43,608 bases of DNA from an uncultured delta proteobacterium. Lineage in GTDB: Bacteria; Bdellovibrionota_C; UBA2361; CAIXSY01. A model generated the notes under the pieces. It ran no database searches. It saw only the letters and a program-made list of their open reading frames with translations, and was not told the DNA's origin. A program made the position numbers and the translations under genes. Within the stretch, counting starts at the first letter, position 1. Each line of letters begins with the position of its first letter. The stretch is from positions 1-43,608 of the forward strand of contig CAIXSY010000236.1 of NCBI GenBank assembly GCA_903922175.1, in the 5' to 3' direction. This document shows, piece by piece, positions 1 to 6,527 of the stretch.

Positions 1-2
1 AT

Positions 3-227
3 GCCGAGCTGTGTGTGTACTTCTACCAGGAGTTGCAGAAGAAGGTAACCGAGGCAATGAAAAGGTTGCTTGGTGTTAGGAGGCTTAACCTCTGGGAGGG
101 TGATCCGATCCTGGCCGAAGTTCTAGATGCTGATAAGGTAATTAGCCGAATCACCTACTTTTATGCCAATCCAGCGGAAGCAGATCTGGTAGACTCGATA
201 GACGAATACCCGGGGCTAACCTCATAG
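3..227 (+). pseudogene. Y1/REP-associated tyrosine transposase, internal fragment
   Basis: The reading frame is open to the left edge, so the true start is outside the window. The 74 visible residues contain the segment I recognise from Y1-type (IS200/REP-associated) transposases: a hydrophilic helix (FYQELQKKVTEAMKRLLG), then LWEGDP, then the Y-x-x-NPAEADLV stretch followed by SIDEYPGLTS. Intact members continue for more than 100 residues after this motif, to a C-terminal WPPGAF..PPLPPLAN signature. Here a TAG stop at 225-227 ends the frame immediately after it, and no downstream frame restores the rest, so I read this as a truncated copy. The missing C-terminal signature is seen at the opposite end of the window on the other strand (43432-43608), in another copy. 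Such enzymes cut single-stranded DNA at palindromic REP sequences. Family assignment is from remembered motifs, not a search. Confidence 0.6.
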
Positions 228-598
228 GTTTAAAATACCCAATCCATCTCCTTTCCAACTCCTCGACCTATGGCCAGTGACAGTCCCACGCATGGGAGCT
301 ACCCTGTACCAGAGTCGCTTTTCTGGGGTTATGGAATGATCAGAGATTAAGTTGCCTATCCGGCTGGAATAGGTAGAATTGAGGTATGGTTCAGACCCAG
401 GCAGTTCCAAGCAGCAGATCTGTAGAAGTCATAGGCGTGGAGCTGCTGCGGAGGATGGTGACTAACGGCATTCCCTGCAAGGCAGTTTTTAATCAGACTG
501 GGGCTGACTTTATCCCACAGAGCAAACATATACAGCACGATTCCGTTTGCCATCAGCATCGTTGTTATACCGATCGAGAAGGGGGGGGGTGTAATGCT
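228..598. other. Intergenic stretch without recognisable gene
   Basis: I see no convincing coding sequence here. Open frames on both strands have no ribosome binding site, atypical composition and no motif I know. The stretch follows the truncated transposase and may be decayed mobile-element sequence. A run of ten G residues lies at about 582-591. Confidence 0.4.
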
Positions 599-799
599 AT
601 GGCGGCGACGGTTGGTAGGAATGAAAATGGCAAGGTCGAATTTCGGATCCGCGCGCATGGCAACGATTTTAATGCTGCGATGGCCACGAGGTGTGTAGAA
701 GCTCTTCTGCAGAGCCAGGAATTAGCAACATTGATGGAAGGGATGAAGTTTTACTTCCAAGCCGAGGAGCTGGTAATTCGTAGGGTAGTTGCTCAATAA
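599..799 (+). CDS. Hypothetical small protein (66 aa)
   Basis: A 66-residue frame with balanced composition (about one third charged residues, no membrane segment). I chose the ATG at 599 because upstream codons of the longer frame run through a G homopolymer and look non-coding. A G-rich stretch precedes the start, but a true Shine-Dalgarno cannot be told from the homopolymer. The last codons and the stop lie inside a repeat terminus (TTGCTCAATAAGTGTGGG, 789-806) that also bounds the element at 4239, so the natural C-terminus may have been replaced. I do not recognise the protein. It could be spurious. Confidence 0.3.
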   Translation: MAATVGRNENGKVEFRIRAHGNDFNAAMATRCVEALLQSQELATLMEGMKFYFQAEELVIRRVVAQ

Positions 800-806
800 G
801 TGTGGG
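787..806. repeat. Isolated terminus of palindromic element
   Basis: The segment GTAGTTGCTCAATAAGTGTG followed by GG matches the left end of the element at 4239-4371 (GCTCAATAAGTGTGGGC) almost exactly. No inverted partner is found nearby, so this is a solo end or a deletion remnant. Confidence 0.55.
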
Positions 807-821
807 TAAAACTCGCTAAAT

Positions 822-912
822 GTTTCTCACGGAGTTACACAGCGCAGCCTAGCGGCCGCAACCAAAATAGATAGTCCCTAAGGCTGCGCTGTGGGGCTCT
901 ATGCCAGGCCTT
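822..912. repeat. Hairpin-containing repeat (GTTTC-CACGGAG family), short copy
   Basis: Starts with GTTTCTCACGGAGTTACAC and ends with TATGCCAGGCC. Both blocks recur in the same order at 21248-21306, which defines a dispersed family. This copy contains a perfect 11-bp stem, CAGCGCAGCCT (840-850) with AGGCTGCGCTG (881-891). The right inverted terminus present in the 21-kb copy is absent. Confidence 0.6.
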
Positions 913-1014
913 GAATGTTATTACGTCGCTGGCTGATTCTCTTTGCGCAGCAGTCGATCGAGATAGTTCATTAGCTTTAACCAGTTCCTGGCTGGTAGAA
1001 CAGGAGATAGTAAA

Positions 1015-1359
1015 ATGTTCAAGACAACACCGCGAAAGTTTTTTGTTGGGACAAGCCTTCTGCTTACTGCCGGGCTGATGTTTCTTGGCGCCAGCTACTT
1101 TGGTGCACGCTTAGCCTGGGCGTATGTGATCGCGATTAATGGCGCGGCTTTTACGCTCTGTGGCTATGACAAAAACGCTGCGCGTGCGGCGGCGCTACGC
1201 GTGCCGGAGAAGGTGCTTTTGGGGGTGTCGTTGATCGGAGGGTCGGCGGGACTATTGATCGGGATGAAACTCTTTCGCCACAAGACCAGGAAGGCCAGCT
1301 TCCAGTTCCTCCTCGCGTTGGTGCTGGTGGCACAGCTCCTGATCGTGCGCTTTGTCTAG
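1015..1359 (+). CDS. DUF1294 family membrane protein
   Basis: A 114-residue inner-membrane protein. Two N-terminal hydrophobic segments (about residues 10-28 and 32-48) are followed by the diagnostic DUF1294 core: a GYDKNAA motif near residue 50, then RVPEKVLL, a glycine-rich hairpin GGSAGLLIGM and the highly conserved LFRHKTRKASF block near residue 90, then a last membrane segment. Length agrees with stand-alone DUF1294 proteins; the domain is also found fused to cold-shock domains, which is not the case here. Molecular function is unknown. The ATG at 1015 is supported by an AGGAG sequence a few bases upstream. It stands alone, followed by a palindromic repeat (1408-1523) before uppP. Confidence 0.9.
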   Translation: MFKTTPRKFFVGTSLLLTAGLMFLGASYFGARLAWAYVIAINGAAFTLCGYDKNAARAAALRVPEKVLLGVSLIGGSAGLLIGMKLFRHKTRKASFQFLLALVLVAQLLIVRFV

Positions 1360-1407
1360 CGCCGCGACCGGAAAAATTTTTCACTTAAAACTAATGTTTT
1401 CTCTTGA

Positions 1408-1523
1408 ACTTAGCCTTGAACTCCCGCTCGGTCTTGGCCAATTTCCCTTAGATTTAGGCTTAAACGTCAAAGTCGAGGTCGAAGAGAGCTAGGCCATGGC
1501 CAAGCGGGAGTTCAAGGCTAAGT
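1408..1523. repeat. 116-bp element with 21-bp perfect inverted ends
   Basis: ACTTAGCCTTGAACTCCCGC plus T at 1408-1428 pairs perfectly with its reverse complement at 1503-1523. The right arm (GCGGGAGTTCAAGGCTAAGT) recurs exactly at 26713-26732, so this is a dispersed element rather than a local terminator. Inner parts also pair imperfectly (TTGGCC with GGCCAA). It fills most of the gap between the DUF1294 gene and uppP. Confidence 0.7.
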
Positions 1524-1618
1524 GAAAAAGCTTTCCGGTCGAGGTACTAGCTTGCTCTTCAGTGGCAGAGCACGGATAATCACATCATGGAAATTTCACC
1601 ATCGAGGCTGCTTTAGGT

Positions 1619-2446
1619 ATGATTCTGTCCGAAAGTGTTACGGCGCTTATTCTTGGTCTAGTCGAGGGCATTACAGAGTTCCTGCCGGTGTCGAGCACGG
1701 GGCATCTGATCTTGGCCGGGCACGCGTTAGGTTTTACCGGTGAACGCGCAGACACCTTTGAGATCTTCATCCAAGCTGGGGCGATTTTGGCCGTTGTCGT
1801 GCTCTATCTCCCGCGCTTTACTGCGCTGCTCGATCTTTCTGGTGGAACGAAGTCACTCGACGGATTTCGGGGATGGTCGGGGATGGTTAAGATCGGCGCC
1901 GGTTGCGCCCCGGCTTTTGTTTTTGGCGCGCTGCTGCATAAGGCGATTAAGCAGCATCTCTTCTCGCCGTTTACCGTGGCCATCGGGTTTGTCGTGGGTG
2001 GTCTATTGATCATAGTCGTCGAGCGTCTCTATCGCCAGCCTGTGGTCGATACCGTAGAAAAGCTTTCGCTGAGGCAGTGCCTAGGGATCGGATTTTTTCA
2101 ATGTCTCGGACTATGGCCGGGTATGTCTCGTTCGGGGAGCACTATGATTGGCGGCATGCTGCTTGGGTGCAGTCGACAGGTGGCAGCGGAGTTTTCGTTT
2201 CTACTGGCGGTCCCCGTGCTGCTTGCTGCGGTAAGCTTGGATATGTACAAGAGCGCGGCACTTTTACAGAGTGCTGATTTTATACCTTTTGCGGTGGGCT
2301 TTGTGGTTTCGTTTATAACGGCTCTTGTGGCCGTGAAGGCACTGATCGGTTTTCTAGGTAAGCACTCGCTCCTATCTTTCGCCGTCTATCGTATCCTTTT
2401 CGGGGCTGTTTTGCTCTGGGTTTGGTTCGGTGGCGGGCTGGTCTAG
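1619..2446 (+). CDS. uppP: Undecaprenyl-diphosphatase UppP
   Basis: An integral membrane enzyme that removes a phosphate from undecaprenyl diphosphate, recycling the lipid carrier used for peptidoglycan and other surface polymers; overexpression in other bacteria gives bacitracin resistance. The 275-residue length is normal. The first signature spans residues 13-30 (LGLVEGITEFLPVSSTGH) with the catalytic glutamates E16 and E20, and the second, PGMSRSGST, lies at about 167-175 with the conserved arginine. Around eight hydrophobic segments are visible. The ATG at 1619 is the natural family start; GAGG lies about 10 bases upstream. The stop overlaps by 4 bp the stop region of the convergent SPOUT methyltransferase gene, leaving no room for a terminator between them. 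Confidence 0.96.
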   Translation: MILSESVTALILGLVEGITEFLPVSSTGHLILAGHALGFTGERADTFEIFIQAGAILAVVVLYLPRFTALLDLSGGTKSLDGFRGWSGMVKIGAGCAPAFVFGALLHKAIKQHLFSPFTVAIGFVVGGLLIIVVERLYRQPVVDTVEKLSLRQCLGIGFFQCLGLWPGMSRSGSTMIGGMLLGCSRQVAAEFSFLLAVPVLLAAVSLDMYKSAALLQSADFIPFAVGFVVSFITALVAVKALIGFLGKHSLLSFAVYRILFGAVLLWVWFGGGLV

Positions 2447-3009
2447 GTCCCCAGCAACCGATCGAGCACGATCGCACAGGCGGCGCGCACCGAAAGGTGG
2501 TTGTAGGCTCCCGGGCCGTTAATCGGCTTAAGGAAATAATCGGCGCGTTTGAGGAGCGCTTCGGACATACCCCAGCCGGTACCAAACATGATTAGGTAGG
2601 GTTGCTCGTCGTTGTTGATCATCTGTCGCATCGTTTCAAAAGAAACACGATCGCCCCCGTCCTTGGCCGAGGTGGCGATCAATTTGGGCAGCTTTCCTGT
2701 GCGCAGGTCGACCTTGGCGATGGCTTCGTCGAGATCGGAGACGATCTCGGTATATTCAAGCGCTTCTTTGCGGTTGGAGTTGTAGCGTGTGCCGAATTCT
2801 CCCTCCCAGTGCGTCTTGAGGGTTCGGGCAAGTTTGCGTAGGGTCGGGGAGGGGTGCGCAATAAAGGCGTTGGTTAACCCATAGGTGCGAGAGCTGCGGG
2901 CGATGTCGTGGACATCGATCATGGTTAGCGACGAGGTAATCAGCTTTCCGGTTTTGTCGACCATCTGGTCGTGGAGGAGGACCACGCTAAGATCAAACTT
3001 TTTTTCCAT
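2443..3009 (-). CDS. SPOUT-type RNA methyltransferase (TrmD-associated, PF09936-like)
   Basis: A 188-residue protein starting MEKKFDLSVVLLHDQMVDKTG. The opening segment, the DVHDIARSSRTYG motif (about residues 35-47) and the later LIMFGTGWGMSE segment match the family of putative SAM-dependent RNA methyltransferases that in some bacteria is fused to the C-terminus of TrmD. The glycine-rich GTGWG and the downstream NHLSVR..A element fit the knotted SAM-binding fold of SPOUT enzymes. I chose the ATG at 3009 rather than an upstream start at 3090, since only this start begins with the family N-terminus. It overlaps the end of trmD by 17 bp, so translation is probably coupled. Its RNA target is not known. 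Confidence 0.85.
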   Translation of the reverse strand: MEKKFDLSVVLLHDQMVDKTGKLITSSLTMIDVHDIARSSRTYGLTNAFIAHPSPTLRKLARTLKTHWEGEFGTRYNSNRKEALEYTEIVSDLDEAIAKVDLRTGKLPKLIATSAKDGGDRVSFETMRQMINNDEQPYLIMFGTGWGMSEALLKRADYFLKPINGPGAYNHLSVRAACAIVLDRLLGT

Positions 3010-3709
3010 CGCACTCCTTGCCGGCGCAGCATAGGTCAGGGCGGCGCTCCTTCGTTCGCAGGAGCGCTTGTTCACGACGCCAAGCCGCAATCTTTTGATG
3101 ATTGCCTGAGAGTAGCACCTCGGGAATCTTCATTCCGCGAAACTCTGGTGGTCGGGTGTACTGCGGAGCCTCAAGAAGAGGGCCGTACTCGCTGGGGTTG
3201 AATGACTCATGCGTTAGCGAGTCGCTATTGCCAATAACGGTGTCGATTAGACGGACGCTAGCCTCAATCAGCACCATCGCCGGCAGCTCTCCGCCCATGA
3301 GAACATAGTCTCCAATCGATATCTCTTCATCGATGCATAGATCTATGACGCGCTGGTCGACCCCTTCATAGCGGCCGCAGACGAGGATGATCTCGGGGCG
3401 TTGGCTAAGTTCGAGGGCCTTCGACTGTGAGAATCGCTTCCCCGACGGTGAGAGTAATACACGGTGGGCGTTGGTGAGGCGACTTTTGGCATCATCAATG
3501 GCGCTCGCGAGTGGCTCTGGTTTCATGACCATGCCGGCTCCGCCACCGTACGGTGAGTCGTCGACGTTGTGATGGGGCAGGGCGGCAAACTGGCGAATGT
3601 CGTTCACCCGAAGCGAAATAATACCGCGTTCAACGGCTTTGCCGATTAGGCTTGATGCCGAGAAATCCCGAAACAGCTCAGGAAATATGGTGAGCACTTC
3701 GATCTTCAC
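2993..3709 (-). CDS. trmD: tRNA (guanine-N1)-methyltransferase TrmD
   Basis: Methylates G37 next to the anticodon of tRNAs reading CNN codons, which prevents +1 frameshifting; an essential SPOUT enzyme. Visible motifs: N-terminal KIEVLTIFPELF, SPYGGGAGMVMKPEP, VCGRYEGVDQRV and SIGDYVLMGGELPAMVLIEA, which form the trefoil-knot SAM site, and HESFN with YTRPPEFRG towards the C-terminus. I start at the GTG at 3709, giving 238 residues, the usual size; an upstream ATG at 3769 would add 20 residues with no family match. It follows rpsP by 86 bp without the KH-domain and rimM genes that usually lie between, and rplS does not follow. The stop is TGA, which argues against TGA recoding in this organism. 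Confidence 0.95.
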   Translation of the reverse strand: MKIEVLTIFPELFRDFSASSLIGKAVERGIISLRVNDIRQFAALPHHNVDDSPYGGGAGMVMKPEPLASAIDDAKSRLTNAHRVLLSPSGKRFSQSKALELSQRPEIILVCGRYEGVDQRVIDLCIDEEISIGDYVLMGGELPAMVLIEASVRLIDTVIGNSDSLTHESFNPSEYGPLLEAPQYTRPPEFRGMKIPEVLLSGNHQKIAAWRREQALLRTKERRPDLCCAGKECDGKKV

Positions 3710-3795
3710 GGCGAAGTATGAAATGAAAACGGCGATATGGCACCACCAAACAGCATGGCCGCCAGTCATCGCCTTCTGGAGAAGTAATTAAAGAA

Positions 3796-4119
3796 CTACT
3801 TCTTCGCTTTTGCCCTGACTTTCCGCGAACGGCGAGCAGCCTGAAGTTTCTCAAGCTGAATCTTCTCACGGCCCTCAATCAGACCGGGGATCTTCTTGCG
3901 AATGATGTCGCGCACGACGCTAGAGGCAACTGCACCCTTGGCGAGCCAGTGCTTAACGCGCTCTTCCTTCAGGGTTACCTGCGGTGGGTTTCTGGGGGCG
4001 TAGGTGCCGACAATTTCAAGAAATCTGCCATCGCGGGGCTTTACTTTATCCGCCGCAACGATTCGATATTGGGGACGCCCCGGCAATCCAGCCCTGGCAA
4101 GTCGTAGAGTAACAGCCAC
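3796..4119 (-). CDS. rpsP: 30S ribosomal protein S16
   Basis: Small-subunit protein needed for assembly of the 16S rRNA 5' domain. The 107 residues begin AVTLRLARAGLPGRPQYRIV and include the DGRFLEIVGTYAPRNP block and VKHWLAKGA, all diagnostic. The C-terminal 30 residues form a basic tail rich in K, R and A. Start codon is GTG at 4119, with GGAG 8 bases upstream. It is the first gene of a leftward operon with trmD and the SPOUT methyltransferase. Confidence 0.96.
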   Translation of the reverse strand: MAVTLRLARAGLPGRPQYRIVAADKVKPRDGRFLEIVGTYAPRNPPQVTLKEERVKHWLAKGAVASSVVRDIIRKKIPGLIEGREKIQLEKLQAARRSRKVRAKAKK

Positions 4120-4163
4120 AGTAATAACTCCGTATAAAAATCACAAAAGTTTCAAGGGGTAAG

Positions 4164-4192
4164 GGTATATCGTACTTTACAGCGTATTACAA
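4164..4192 (-). promoter_or_regulatory. Candidate sigma-70 promoter for rpsP-trmD operon
   Basis: Reading the minus strand, TTGTAA (4192-4187) is separated by 17 bp from TATACC (4169-4164), about 45 bp upstream of the rpsP GTG. Both boxes match the consensus at four of six positions with ideal spacing. Inferred from sequence only. Confidence 0.45.
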
Positions 4193-4238
4193 CTACGCAG
4201 CAGCTCAAAAAGCTCGGAAAGAGGATTAATCAGCAATT

Positions 4239-4371
4239 GCTCAATAAGTGTGGGCACATGGGAGCGCGGACGTTCTCGTCCGCAAAATATTCGCAGTCCT
4301 TTTGGCCTGTTAGTGCGGACGAGGACGTCCGCGCTCCCGGGAAAATCAAAAATCGCCCACACTTAATGAGC
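4239..4371. repeat. Two-tier palindromic element (GCTCAATAAGTGTGGGC ends)
   Basis: Outer arms GCTCAATAAGTGTGGGC (4239-4255) and its near-exact inverse (4355-4371) differ by one base. Inside is an independent 24-bp stem, 4259-4282 with 4315-4338, also with one mismatch, rich in CGGACG. The architecture equals that of the class-2 elements elsewhere in the window, but the sequence after GCTCAATAA differs and no 8-bp target duplication is visible. It fills the divergent region between rpsP and the small secreted protein gene. Confidence 0.75.
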
Positions 4372-4519
4372 AGATACCCAACCTCTGTCTAACCTGTTGA
4401 AAAAACTGTTGTTTGTGTGGTATGGTGCCTCGTCATGATATTTCAGAGAAGCAATCTCCTCTGAAGTGCAGAGTATTTAGGTGTAAGCATTTACTAAGTG
4501 CTCTTTCTCAAGGAAGCAT

Positions 4520-4840
4520 ATGAACAAGGTAATTCCAGTCCTCCTGGCTTTGGTAACGATGATGATGGTACTTCCGGGGAATGCTTCCGCAGGTACTGAT
4601 GATCAGGTAATTTGTGCGGCGATTCATCCGTGTAATCTCGATGGATCGGTTATCGCAGGTTACGATTCCAACACGGCCTGTGGTCTACGCTATGCCAGGG
4701 AATGCCTGAGCGAGAAAAGCAACGCCGTCATTAGTGAGTGTGCAAATTCCCAACAGGCACTCGAAGAGAGTGTGCGTAAGCTCACGACAAAAAATAAGAA
4801 GCTTGCCCGAGATTTACGCCGTGAACGATTGAAGAGGTAG
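4520..4840 (+). CDS. Small secreted hypothetical protein
   Basis: A 106-residue protein with a clear signal peptide: basic MNK, a hydrophobic core (about 4-19) and a cleavage-like NASA-G site near residue 24-25. The mature part has five cysteines (C32, C38, C54, C62 and one near residue 74), suggesting disulfides in the periplasm, followed by a charged helix rich in K, R and E (about 75-106) likely to form a coiled coil. AAGGAAG lies 6 bases upstream of the ATG. I do not recognise the family. It stands alone between two repeat elements. Confidence 0.7.
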   Translation: MNKVIPVLLALVTMMMVLPGNASAGTDDQVICAAIHPCNLDGSVIAGYDSNTACGLRYARECLSEKSNAVISECANSQQALEESVRKLTTKNKKLARDLRRERLKR

Positions 4841-4870
4841 GGCTCGTCTTTTGCCATTTATGGGCAGGCG

Positions 4871-5048
4871 GTAATTACTCGCTCCATTCGCAAGGTACGC
4901 AAATAACCCCAGCAAAATGACCCTTCGGAGAACCGATGACGTTGACGTCTAAGGTCAAACGCCGGGCTCCGGCGAGCACCGTCGAGTCGACGTTCAACGT
5001 CGGCGCCTGACGTCCGGCTGCGTTAGCCGATTGGGGGCGAGCAGTTAC
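4871..5048 (-). mobile_element. Class-1 GTAAC element, minus orientation, with decayed 8-bp target duplication
   Basis: A 178-bp element bounded by GTAATTACTCGC and, at the right, GGGCGAGCAGTTAC. Its left half is close to the reverse complement of the right half of the element at 39943-40138: the CGTCATCGGTT segment, the CATTTTG segment and the GTCGACTCGACGGTGCTC block are all shared. Flanks are GGCAGGCG (4863-4870) and GACAGGCA (5049-5056), an 8-bp direct repeat with two transitions. It sits immediately downstream of the glycosyltransferase stop, between convergent genes. Confidence 0.8.
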
Positions 5049-5056
5049 GACAGGCA

Positions 5057-5944
5057 CTAATTGACCCGCACTAATGGCCCCGATCCTGGCTTAAGACGGT
5101 TTACGATCTCATGAAAATGTTTCTGTTCGGCTAGTGCTTGCAGATCCTTGTCACTCGTGAACGGATCCGTGTCATTGGAAAATACGAGGTGGGTAAGTCT
5201 CTCTCCCCATTTTTCAAGAAACACCGAGGCGAATTTAAGCTCGCGCTCAGCTTGAGCAGCCTTATCCTCTCCGCCAAGGCTAAATGACTTCGCCCCAAAG
5301 TGCAGCAGGTAGGACTGCATAGCATACTTAATTTCGTATCCAGCAAGATAGGCGCGCAGGCAGTAGTCATAGTCCTCGCCGCCGCCCTGGCCGAAGGCAG
5401 GATCGAGGCAGCCGAGACGATTTTGAATAACCCAGGGGATTTTGACGCAAAAAAATGGAAGGACCAGAACTCCCAAATAGCCGTTAAATTTGAAGCGGTG
5501 CGCTTGCACCAGTTTGTCAAAAGCCGCTTCGTGTCCCACATACTGCGCTAGATCCATACTTATCTGAGTAGAGAAAAAGTCGGTGTCGTAGCGCACTTCG
5601 CGGTTGGAGAGAGGGGCGATAATAAATGGTTCCTGGCAAAGCAGTGGCACGATCCAGTCACGCGAGAAGATCATGTCATTATTCAGAATGAAGAGATCCG
5701 CCTTGGCGGCGCTAGACAGGCGCAGGACCTGATTTACATTTTCCGCAAACCCGAGTGGCGCACTGTTGCTTTGTAACTCGACCTGCTTTGCCTGTGTCAG
5801 GCGGTAGTTTTCAAAAGAATGATCGTTGTCGATTAAGATGAAGCGATCTTCCGGATCGAGCCTTGTGGTCGCAAAAAATGAACGCAGCGCGTGATCGGTG
5901 TATGCATCCGAGCGTTTTGTTGTGATCATTACGAAGTACTTCAT
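5057..5944 (-). CDS. Glycosyltransferase family 2 protein
   Basis: A 295-residue soluble GT-A fold enzyme that probably transfers a sugar from a nucleotide donor in surface polysaccharide or glycan assembly. The N-terminus gives the first strand (KYFVMITTKRSD), FILIDNDHS follows near residue 36, and ILNNDMIF (about 89-96) takes the place of the DxD metal site. Further on, FGQGGGEDYDYCLRAY (about 183-198) supplies the ED catalytic-base motif typical of rhamnosyl- and galactofuranosyl-like GT2 enzymes. There is no membrane segment. No Shine-Dalgarno is visible before the ATG at 5944. No other glycan genes adjoin it, so acceptor and donor are unknown. Confidence 0.85.
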   Translation of the reverse strand: MKYFVMITTKRSDAYTDHALRSFFATTRLDPEDRFILIDNDHSFENYRLTQAKQVELQSNSAPLGFAENVNQVLRLSSAAKADLFILNNDMIFSRDWIVPLLCQEPFIIAPLSNREVRYDTDFFSTQISMDLAQYVGHEAAFDKLVQAHRFKFNGYLGVLVLPFFCVKIPWVIQNRLGCLDPAFGQGGGEDYDYCLRAYLAGYEIKYAMQSYLLHFGAKSFSLGGEDKAAQAERELKFASVFLEKWGERLTHLVFSNDTDPFTSDKDLQALAEQKHFHEIVNRLKPGSGPLVRVN

Positions 5945-6105
5945 AGTAGCGGATTCCGAAATGCGTTTAGCCGAACTTTGCCTCCGACAGTACTCTTCTG
6001 CTTTGTCCTTACTCGTTGAATACGGGCTTCACGTGAGCGAGCACGGGAGAACACTCGTCGGTTTGAGGCAAAGCCCTGATCGTACTATCATTGCCTTGGT
6101 TTTAG

Positions 6106-6253
6106 GTAACTACTCAATAACCCCGGGCAAAGAATATTGTGAGCGTAGTCGTGGTCGATGTAACTAGCCGAGTTAGCACTCTATCAGTACACTATTCGAC
6201 CGCGACCACGCTCGCGAATTATTAAGTCGCCCGGACTTAATGAGAGCAATTAC
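6106..6253. mobile_element. Class-2 GTAAC element with near-perfect 8-bp target duplication
   Basis: A 148-bp element with ends GTAACTACTCAATAACCCCG (6106-6125) and GCCCGGACTTAATGAGAGCA followed by ATTAC at 6253. Flanks GGTTTTAG (6098-6105) and GGTTTTAA (6254-6261) match at seven of eight bases. The interior forms its own stem, GAGCGTAGTCGTGGTCG (6141-6157) with the inverse at about 6197-6213 (two mismatches), unrelated to the cores of sibling elements. Confidence 0.8.
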
Positions 6254-6487
6254 GGTTTTAACTAGTAATTCTCCAAAATTCTTGCCTATCTTAGAAAGAA
6301 ATTGCTAAAACAACAATCGTTACGGGTGCTTATTCCGGTTATAAACACGTTTTTTGTACTCTCGTTTTCTTTCTTAAGAATAAAGTCTTGCGTATACTAG
6401 TCTACGGATGCTGCCGATAGGTAGGATCTAGGGTCACCTAAGATAAGTATAAGATAAGTAAGTGAAATCTTAGGTAAAGATGTTTAC
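6254..6487. other. AT-rich leader region upstream of virD4-like gene
   Basis: No gene is visible. The stretch contains two near-identical ATAAGTATAAGATAAGT units (about 6441-6459) and candidate promoter-like hexamers such as TATACT (about 6394), none with a convincing partner. It probably holds the promoter of the ATPase gene at 6528. Confidence 0.35.
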
Positions 6488-6518
6488 GGTCGGTAGGCCG
6501 ACCAGATTATTTTTTTTT
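6488..6518 (+). terminator. Intrinsic-terminator-like hairpin just before the VirD4-like gene
   Basis: GGTCGG (6488-6493), loop TAGG, CCGACC (6498-6503), then a run of nine T at 6510-6518. The T run ends nine bases before the ATG at 6528, leaving no room for a ribosome binding site. It either ends upstream transcription or acts as an attenuator in the gene leader. Confidence 0.6.
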
Positions 6519-6527
6519 ATTCTCTAG

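Noticed and set aside
386-799. 137-residue plus-strand frame
   Set aside because: The upstream half has no coding character, crosses a ten-G run and overlaps opposite frames; only the part from 599 is kept, at low confidence.
4871-5048. Possible CRISPR or tandem-repeat array from repeated GACGTC units
   Set aside because: Units are palindromic, irregularly spaced and inside an element with inverted ends and target duplication; there are no spacers of constant length and no cas genes.
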